Positions 46,601-55,190 of a stretch of 64,000 nucleotides of DNA are shown here, one piece after another (position 1 is the stretch's first letter; each line of letters starts with the position of its first letter). The notes below the pieces were generated by a model. The model was not told the DNA's origin. It did not search any database and saw only the letters and a program-made list of their open reading frames with translations. Location: NCBI GenBank assembly GCA_033060915.1, contig CM065378.1:58943501-59007500 (forward strand), in the 5' to 3' direction. Made by a program: the position numbers and the translations under genes. This DNA is from Euryodendron excelsum (lineage: Eukaryota; Streptophyta; Magnoliopsida; Ericales; Pentaphylacaceae).

Positions 46601-48327
46601 TAGTGTCTGAGTGTATATGAGTGTACGGGAGTATATGAGAGCTAGGGTTTGTGTATGGGGGCTAGGGTTTGGAAAACCTAAAGAAAACTAGGGTTTAGGG
46701 AGGCTACGAGCTCTGTATATCGAAGAGTAGGTTTTTCAAACTGAGTTTGCGGACCTCTTTCATGCTAGAGGAGGCTCTGTATTTATAGAGAGAAGAATGA
46801 CCTGGCACCTGGTGTAGTGGCGCTAGGCTAAAAATCCTTCTGGCGCACTAGAAGTGGCGCTAGGCCAGATTTTGGCTTGACGCCACTAGGAAAGTTTTAA
46901 GGTTGGTAAGCAACGTATCTTGAAGATTTGGGCACCTGTACTAGTGACTACCATGCAATTTTTAGTCTGGCTTTACTAAGAGTGGCTCCGGAAGGTCCGA
47001 GAAGGATTTAAGGGACCAGGAATGGCCTGTAAGGCCGAAAAAGGGCAGGAACCTTTAGAATAGGGTTCCGAGGGTAATGGACTTGAAAAGGATGTCAAGG
47101 TTTATTAGAGGGGTCAACCGGGCCATTAGGGGCAAAACGGTCAACCGGGTCGGAAAGCTGCTAGGACGGACTCAGAATGTCCTGGAAGAAGACTTAAATT
47201 TGGAAACATTATTTAGAATGTTCCTAAAAGTTACTGGTTTGATACCCAGAGCCGATGTGGTTGAAAAAGGTGACCGACCAAGGGCAAAACGGTCAATTCG
47301 CACCGGGTTTGCCAGAACTTACTCGAAGTGATCCGAAAAGATAATGAAAGGTTGGGAATACTATAAAAAGTATTCTGGGAAGGTTACCAGTTTGATACTC
47401 AGAGCCGGTGTGATTCCTCGGGCGTTCGGATGCCTAGGAGCAAAATGATCATCTTAATCGGAAAGTCTTGGATTTGGCCCGAAACTAACTAAAAGGCACC
47501 TAATTATGCCAGATCGTCTCTAAGACGATCTTGGAAGGGTGGACTTACCATTCTAAGGACTTAGGTACTATCTCGAGAAACGTGCCAAAAAATGGCCCTA
47601 GGGGCAATTTGGTCATTTTTCACCTGAATGGGCTAGCAGGCACTGGTGTTGACCTGGGTTTTGAGTATTTCCGCTACTATGATGGCGGTCCTGTGATGAA
47701 GGGGTTTGCTGACAATTCCCTATATCGACCTGTTTATAAGTATTTCCGGTACTCTGACCGTTGCGATGTTTACGAATACTTCCGCTACTTTAACGGTTCG
47801 CGATCATTCCCGAGACTACCTGATCTCAAGAAACTACTAAATAGACTTAGCGCCTAAGGAATCAACTTTCTCAAAAGGCATGCCGAAATGGACATTTTTG
47901 CATTGGTAGGCTAGCAGGCGCCAAAGGTGGATTGTTCTACCATCTCAGGGACTTGGGGTCTTGTCCCACTTGACGGGTTTGAAGGGACTTACTATTCCGA
48001 AGAGTTCACTCGGAAACGTGCTGAACAGGATAGACTTACCGCCTTGAGAAATTAACTTTCTCAAGGGAGAGATTGGAATTGGAATTGGACTTAAAAAAGG
48101 GGACTTACCGTTTTTGAGAAGACGTGCTTACTAGAATTGGACCAAACATTGCCCCCAAGGGCATTTCGGTCATTTTATCTCTATTTGGGCCCTGCGGGCC
48201 CACGAAGCGATGGATTGACTAGATTAGACTCAAAAAATTGAGTTGACTCAGAATATGTCCGTATTGACTTAAATACAAATCTGGACGGACTGGAGACTGC
48301 CGAGCGGGCAAAAATGGGTTGTTTACA
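43685..48327 (-). mobile_element. Solo LTR A6 (4643 bp), antisense
   Basis: The + strand runs TGTCGTGCTCAGATTTTTCG ... ATGGGTTGTTTACA. The target duplication ATCTC is perfect (43680-43684 and 48328-48332). Terminal block, island 44040-44160, GGTTGCCTACGTATCC (44421), purine tract (44270-45900), conserved block 46300-46400, inverted donor 46443 (AAA^GTAGG), inverted TATA 46780-46787, GC-rich array 46800-46885, 157-bp repeats, and outer U3. It lies in the leader intron of the antisense PMD gene. Confidence 0.9.
46780..46787 (-). promoter_or_regulatory. TATA box of LTR A6
   Basis: TATAAATA on the minus strand, followed by CAGAGCCTCC. Confidence 0.6.
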
Positions 48328-49003
48328 ATCTCAAATTTTTTTTAACTTTTTCCTTAATTTCAAAACATTTTGGTAGAGTCTCATTTGTAAATAGTCCCTA
48401 CAACACCCAAAACATTGCAACAACACACAAGCTGTGCACCCCACGACATCACAATTACATAGCACCAACACACATAAAATAATCTGTGCACATTCCCAAG
48501 ATTTTTTATTTTTCAAACACATATTCTATTTTTTAAAAATTCAAGGGTTTTTAAAATTATCATAAACTCTCTCAAAATTACTTCAAATATTTTCTAAAAT
48601 ATTATCATATTTTTATAAAGATTAAATTCAAACATTTCCATTAATTTCTCAGTTTTCCTTATTTTTCAACCATTTTTTCATTTTTCAAAAATAAAAAAAT
48701 TTAAACAGTTTTTAGAAAATCACAAAATTTCATACAGTTGTTCAACACATTTTTTTAAGACACGTGATGCAAAAATTTAGCCAGAAAACCTAATACCCAA
48801 GGCTGTAGGACCAAATCTCCAAATTCTGCAGAAACCCCTTTTACATAAAAATGCAAAACTACCCAAACACAATCAAACAAGCATCAAAACGCAAAAACAA
48901 CATCGCTAGAGCATTCAAAATACATAAAAACATCAATTTCGATTATTTGCACCACTCAAACAGAGTTTTACACATCAAAATCAACGAAAAACAAAAAACT
49001 CAC

Positions 49004-49255
49004 CTCTTGAAATTCTCTGGCGGCCATTCCGACGATGGTGACCACTTTCGGCAACTTTCCAGAGTCTCCCAAGCCTACTCTGTCAATGCACAAGCCTCAC
49101 TTCTTGCAAAACACTCCAAATGTCCCTAAAACCCTCCAAAACTCTCACAAGGTCGTGAAGCTTCGAATAAGAAATTTTCTGATTTTAATCCCAGGCCTAG
49201 CACTACTTGTAGTGGCGCTAAGGCAATTTTAAGCCTGGCGCCACTAATAAATTTT
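49004..49255 (-). promoter_or_regulatory. Promoter and first exon of the antisense PMD gene
   Basis: On the minus strand: AGTGGCGCCAGGC (49247-49232), TTGCCTTAGCGCCACTACAA (49228-49209), GTGCTAGGCCTGG, then a weak TATA-like GGATTAAAATC (49193-49183), and a first exon of about 150 nt ending TTTCAAGAG at 49004. TTGCCTTAGCGCCACTACAA matches 19 of 20 bases of the LTR promoter of A4 (near 50983), TTGCCCTAGCGCCACTACAA. E2 has the matching region at 58207-58480 with a TATA-like GAATAAAAACC. Confidence 0.55.
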
Positions 49256-49323
49256 GGGCACCTCGCCCCTTTTCTCACCAGAACCCGATTTCAAATGTCC
49301 CATAGGGCCAAATCATCATTTTC

Positions 49324-49333
49324 AAAAGAGGGG
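49324..49333 (+). other. Polypurine tract of E1
   Basis: AAAAGAGGGG, four bases before the TGTAAGC start of the 3' LTR at 49338. Right place and composition for plus-strand priming. Confidence 0.75.
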
Positions 49334-51017
49334 CAACTGTAAGCATTCCATTTTTGCCCGCTCGGCAATCTCTAGTCCAACTGAACTCACTTTCAAACTG
49401 AGACAGACACATTCAAGTCCAAACCAATTTTTCAAACTCAATGCAGTCAACCAATCGCTACGCAGGCCCACTGGGCCCAATAAAGGCAAAATGATCAAAA
49501 TGCCTTTGGGGCATTGCTCTATCTAATTCCAATTGGCTTGTCTTCGTAGAGATGGTAAGTCCTTATTTCAACCTTAATTCCAGTTTCAATTCCAATTCAG
49601 ACCAATCAAACTCAAACCAGCACGTCTTTCGAGAAAGTTGATCCCTCTGACAGTTAGTCCATCTAGTTCAGCACGTTTATCGAGAAAACTCCTTGGAACA
49701 GTAAGTCCCTTCAAACTTGTCAACCGGGATGGAACCTAAATCCCCAAGATGATATAACGGTTCACTTCTGGCGCCTATTAGCTCGCCAATGTAGAATATC
49801 TATTATTTGGCACGTCTTTCAAGAAAATTAATTGCTTAGACGATAAATACATCTAGCAGCTTCCCAAGATCAGACAGTCTCTGGAATGAACGCAAACTGT
49901 CAGAGTAGCGAAAACACTCGCAACTATCGCAACCGTCAGAGTGGCAGAAACACTCGCAAACAGGTCGACCTTGGGAATTGCCAACAAAACCCCTATGTCA
50001 CGGGACCGAACACTCCTTTTAGTCGTGACACGTTTACCAAAGGATGAGATACATTTGGAAACCAATTGTTCACACACTGTTAGAGTGACAAAAACACTCA
50101 AAACCCAAGTTAACACTAGTGCCTGCTAGCCCACTCCGGTGAAAAATGAGCAAACTGCCCCTCGGGCCTTTTTCGATAAGTTTCTCGAGAAAGTACTTAA
50201 GTCCTCAAAGCGGTAAGTCCACCTTTCCAAGATTGTCCCAAAGACAATCTAGCACGTTCAAGTGCCTTCCAGTCTATTCCGCACTAATTCCGAGACCACC
50301 CAGTCAAAATAACCATTTTGCCCCTAGGCATCCAATTGCTAGCCATACCAGCTCTGGGTATTAAACCGGCTACCTCCAGAGGATGCTTGTAATAGTATTC
50401 CCAACCTTTCAACATTTTTTTGGATCATTCCGTGTCTGTTTCGGCAAACCCGGTGTAAAATGACCATTTTGCCCCTGGTGAGCCGGTCGCCTTTTCCAAC
50501 CACACCAGCTCTGGGTATCAAACCAGTAACCCTTCAAAACACCCTTAATAGTGTTTCCAACCTTTAAGCCTTCTCACAGGTCACTCCAAGTCCACTCTAG
50601 TGTTTTTCTGGTTCAATTGATCGTTTTGCCCCTATCGGGCCAGTTGACCTTTTCAAATATTCCAGCATTGCTTCTCAAGTTAGTTATCTCCGAGACACTC
50701 TCTTGAAGGTTCCCGTCCATTTTGAGCTGAGCCTGGTTACTCAAAACCTTCTAGATCATTCCCAGACTTTCTAGAGTCACTTCTAGTGGAGCCAAGCCAA
50801 AAATTGCATGGTAGTCACTAGGATAGGCGGCCAAATCTTTTGCCTTACGTCCCAAGGGTTGAAACATACATTTTTTGCCACCTTAAAACTTTCCTAAGTG
50901 GCTAGCACCACTAGCAATGGCTCCAAGCCGAAAAATGGCGTGGCGTCACTCCTAGTGGCGCTAGTGGATTTTTTGCCCTAGCGCCACTACAACAGGCGCA
51001 AGGCTATTTTGTTTGTC

Positions 51018-51025
51018 TATAAATA
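51018..51025 (+). promoter_or_regulatory. TATA box of the E1 3' LTR
   Basis: TATAAATACAGACC. Transcription from here would run out into B2 and then E2. Confidence 0.6.
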
Positions 51026-51299
51026 CAGACCATCTCCCTGCATGAAAAGGGTCTGCAAACTCAGTCCAAAGACTCTGTCTCTCAAAATTTAGAGCTCGAA
51101 GTCTTTCTAAACCCTAGCTCTCTCTAGCCTTTTTAAGCCCTAGCCTCCATACACTTAATCCCTAACGTCCATACATCCTATACACTCAAACACAAGCCTC
51201 TAAAGCATCTACTGAAGACTCAAAATGTTGCAACTTAGAAGCTCTCAAGGTTCGAGTAAAATGAAGCAAACAAGGAAATCAAAGCAAGAAGAATATGAG

Positions 51300-51301
51300 G
51301 T
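51300..51301 (+). promoter_or_regulatory. Conserved splice-donor GT in the E1 3' LTR
   Basis: AATATGAG^GTAGGC, 282 bp after the TATA box start, as in A3 (281). Confidence 0.5.
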
Positions 51302-54095
51302 AGGCTTTCTATTTATGTTTATACAATTCCGCCTTTCTCTTCTCCCTCCTAACCCACTTGGGTTTTCTTCTATTTTAATCTCCCATCTTTTACCTCCCTT
51401 TTTTGAATTCTTGAAATAAGGGACTTCTCAATTCATGCCTAGGAAGAATTGTTGAAAGTCACCATATTGGGGGCTTTCTTCAAATTTGACCCTTGATGGT
51501 ATGGGTTCGACCGCCTTGATTATATGATGAAGCTAGCCTTGTATGTTCATGACCTTGTTTGCATTATGCATATCTTATTCATACATTTATTCAAATTTAT
51601 TTTCAAAGTTGTTTTCCAAACTTGCATCAAAACTCTTTTTCCAAATTTACATTCATAATCTTCTTTTTCAAACTTATTTTTAAAATCACAATCCTAGAGT
51701 GATTCTAGCCATTCTATAGTTAAAATTGTTTTAGGAAAGTGTCATATTCAATATGACTATTAAGATCCAAATTTTTGGGTGCAAACCCTAAATTGTTTTT
51801 CATCAAAACCACAATCTTAAGATAATTCTAGCCATTCCATGGTTAGGGTTGTTTTGGAAAAGTGTGATATTTAATGAGATCATTATGGTCCATATTTCAA
51901 ATCTTTTCCATTTTCAAAATCACAACCCTAGAATGGTTCTAATCTTCTCATGGTTTGAATCATTTTAGGAAAGTGACACATTTGTAAAAGTCCATATTCA
52001 AGCCCTTTCCAAATTGTTTTTCAAAAACTCTCTTCAAAAATCTACTTTCTAAAAACTCTTGTTGAACTTCTTTCCAGAAACTCTCTCCCAAAATTCACTT
52101 CCTAAAAACCCTTTCAAACTTCTTTCCAAAAACTCTTTTAAAAAATCTACTTCCCAAAAACCCTTTCCAAAGATCTCCTTTCTAAAAACTCTTTTCTTAG
52201 AGTCTAAGTCAAACGCTAGATTTCATGGTTAGGAAACCCTAGTTCCCTTTCCTAAAATCATAAGTTTCTCTTTTGCCCCAAATCTTAGGTTTCCAAAACT
52301 ATTTTCTACATTAAATCATAAGTTTCAAAACCTCTTTTCTTATCAAATCATAGATCTCCATATCCAAGATTTTCAAAACTTAACATTTCCAATTCCATGT
52401 CAAATCAAATCTTCCAATTTAGGAAACTAGATCTAATCCTCCAATTTTAGAAACCAAATCTAATCCTTCAATTTTAGAAACCAAATCAAATCATCTATTT
52501 TTGGAAATAAAATATAATCTTTAACTTTAGGAAATAGCAATCAAACATTTCCTAATTCTAATCTTTCCTAAACTCTAGTCTTTCATAATCTAAACCTTTT
52601 AACCTTTTCTAATTTCAAACCTTTTCAAATCTCAACTTTCTAAATTTTAACTTCTAAATCTTTTCAAATTTCAAATCTTTCAAACTTTCAAATCTTTCTA
52701 AATTCAAACTTTCTAAATTCAAATTTTTCCAAAATCAAAACTTTCCTAAAATAAAACTTTCTTAATTTGAAAACTTTCCTGCTTTGAAACTTTCCTAATT
52801 CAAGGATTTCTAAAATCTAATCTTTCGTAAACCTTAAACTTTCTAAAGTCTTTCAAATCAAATAATCAAGTCAAATCTTTACAAAGTCTTTTCAAGGTAA
52901 GTGTTTCTAAATCAAAATCAACTCCTTTCCTAACCTCTCCTAATTTGGAATTTTTTTAATTCGAAACTTTCCTAAAATCCAACTTTCCTTAATTAAACTT
53001 TTCAAGTCTAAATTAAATCTTTGCAATTCAGTTACATGCCCCAACCTTAGGTTATCTAAACCCTAGAAGGCCTAAATCCTAGTCCAACCTTAATCCTAAG
53101 TCAGGAATATTCAATTCTTTTTTGAACCAAGATGGTTTTCCAACTTCAATCTAAGTTAAAATGTTTTCAAAACTCAACTCATTTTCTAGATCAAGTCCAA
53201 GTTCTTCTTCCAAGTTTTATTTCAAATCAAAGTCAATTCCGAATTCAATTTCAAATCTTTTATTCAAAGTTCAAATCAGGCCTTTTCAAGTTAAGCTTTT
53301 TGAAAAAACCTGAAAGTGTCTATTTTTAATCAGACTCTTGTCCGAACTACGATTGACCTTATTCCCAACAAAAGGGATATATAGGTAACCCCCATGGGTG
53401 TTGTCAGAGCTTTTTTCAAATTTCTAATTCCACAACCTATTTCAAATTTTCAATTCCATAATCTATTTTCAATTTTCAATTTCTAAAGCCTTCTTTCAAA
53501 CTCCAAATCTATTTTAAAAATCAAATCTATTTTCGACATCAAATCTTTTTCTTGCACTTGCATGTCATGCATCATATCAAACAACTTTCTCAAATTCTTT
53601 TCAAAGTGGATAGTATTAGACATTTATTAATCAAATATTCTTATTGTGTGAAATTAGGGTGAATAGACATGTAGGTACCGCAAGGGCGGGATAGGGTGAT
53701 GGCTTAGTGTGTCTTCCCTATACGTAACTAACCTCCGAACCTAGAATTACTATTTTCAAAGACCAAAACGGAGCTATTTTAAAAAGGGGTTTAAATATTT
53801 TCAAAGATTGCCAAATAACTTGTTTTTTAAAAGACCCTCTCTCGAGGAAGTTTTCAAAACCTTTTCAAAAAGCCTAAGTTTAATATTCAGATTACACTTA
53901 GTTTTAGGTGACCTAACTCACCTTAATCAAGTTAGGTGGCGACTCCAAATTTTTTCCAAAAGCCCTTAATCAAATCAATTTCTAATTCAAACCTAGTAGC
54001 ACTCGTCCTTCTAAGAGGATGAGTTCTAATGAGAGAGTACCCTGTTTTTCCACTTGTCCATATTATCCTTGAGTGCGAAAAATCAGGGCGCAACA

Positions 54096-55190
54096 CACTC
54101 AAGGGAGAGTTGTCTTGGAAATCATTTCAATCACAAACTCAAGAGAACACAACTTTTGAAACCAAGAGAGGGTTGTTTTGAAAACCATTTTAACACAAAC
54201 TCAAGAGAGTTATATGAAACAATCAACCTAGAGATTAGGTGTTTTTGGAGGCACTTTAAGTCATAAGAACTTAGCATTTTTGGCATGAATGCTGGGGGAT
54301 ACCAATTTGGAGAGCTTTAGAGAGACATTTTGCAAAACTTTTTAGCGTGAACTTTGAAGAGCCTTCGAAGATCAAATCAATGAAAATTTGGAAAAGGGTT
54401 TTAAACATCAAAACAAATCCATCGCATGCTTGACATGAACATCACAAGTATTATGCAAAGGGTAAAAACATATATGGCTAGGCGTCACCAAATCGTAAGG
54501 TGCTTCAAACCCATACCATTTTCAACTTGAGGGTACCATGGGTCTTGTGTGCTTTCGTCTAGGCATGGCCTTCAAGCTCTCTTATTTCAAGCACACAAGA
54601 AGGTAAGGTAGAAGAGGGGGTTTAAAAGAGAAAATAGCTTAAGTGAACTAGGAGGGAGAAGAAAGAGAGTGGGGGATTACATTGAATTAAACTTAGAACT
54701 TCACCTTAATCTTCAATACACCATTGCTTGGACCTTGGAGCTTCAAATGGAGGCTTAATCTTCAAAGGGTTTGAGGTTTTGGAGACTTATATGGGTTTTT
54801 GGATTTTTTGGATTGATTTCTACAGAGTTTCTCCACACTTTTCATTTCTCTAATACCCAGAGGGGTGTGCCTCTATTTATAGGCATTCTGGCTAGGTCCC
54901 AACGCATGTCTCCACATGCGTTTAGCCCTAGCCACTGGGAGAGTGTCATGTGGCGCTCTTGTACTATCCAAACTTGGGATGCAAGATAAGTTATGTCTCG
55001 ATCTGATCAAAATATGGACACATGTAGCATACTCATGTCATTTAGGAGTGATATGGGGGAATCAAGCACATTGGTGATGTTCTCTTATAGTTTCTCTTGA
55101 ACTTAGCGCTCTCAGAGAGCTTTGGATAACTTCGGTTGATGGAGATATCATCTCAGGAAGTGAGCTTAAAAATTAATTTTTTAGAAGCAT
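54096..55190 (-). mobile_element. LTR B2, antisense, second part
   Basis: Resumes with the E1 target duplication (CACTC) and AAGGGAGAGTTGTC. It has the conserved block (54570-54680), inverted TATA 54874-54881, CACATGCG and TCATGTGGCGCTC motifs, and the ATCTGATCAAAATATGG stretch (55006) that in B1 borders the A0 insertion. E2 interrupts it at 55191, and the remaining U3 must lie beyond the window. Confidence 0.75.

Larger units (their letters stand above)
42720..49003 (-). other. Leader intron of the antisense PMD gene (contains A6)
   Basis: Predicted donor TTTCAAGAG^GTGAGTTT at 49003 and acceptor TTTGGCTTTCAG^GATGG at 42720. Without A6 and its target duplication the intron is about 1.64 kb, AT-rich and T-rich at its 5' end. 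It is homologous along most of its length to 58475-59784 of E2 (for example GTAAAAGGGGTTTCTGCAG at about 48840 and 58637), where an acceptor also directly precedes an ATG. Confidence 0.6.
16479..54095 (+). mobile_element. E1: Tat/Ogre-like LTR retrotransposon with nested insertions
   Basis: A complete element in B2. The 5' LTR is A3 (16479-17390 joined to 26759-30585, 4739 bp) and the 3' LTR is A4 (49338-54095, 4758 bp). They align end to end and share local features no other copy has, for example a CAGTTTCAATT-type stretch near 16720 and 49580. By eye they differ by roughly 10 to 15%. Flanking 5-mers are TACTC (16474-16478) and CACTC (54096-54100), and the B2 sequence reads through as ACCACTCAAG. 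Internal order: PBS 30588-30605, leader, gag remnant, no pol found, antisense PMD gene, PPT 49324-49333. Without later insertions the internal region is about 8.9 kb and the element about 18.4 kb. It looks non-autonomous. Later insertions: A2 with A1, a copia LTR, A5 and A6. Confidence 0.85.
49338..54095 (+). mobile_element. E1 3' LTR (A4), 4758 bp
   Basis: Uninterrupted partner of A3: TGTAAGCATTCCATTTTTGC ... AATCAGGGCGCAACA. Outer U3, inverted 157-bp repeats (50270-50560), GC-rich array (50900-51005), TATA 51018-51025, donor 51300 (ATGAG^GTAGGC), conserved block to 51430, pyrimidine tract (51980-53550), and islands near 53370 and 53660-53750. It is the best reference for an unbroken sense LTR in this window. 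Confidence 0.9.

Noticed and set aside
16479..54095. E1 as an integrated plant virus
   Set aside because: Its LTRs, PBS, PPT and Tat-type gag fit a Ty3/gypsy retrotransposon. No envelope, coat or movement protein was recognised.
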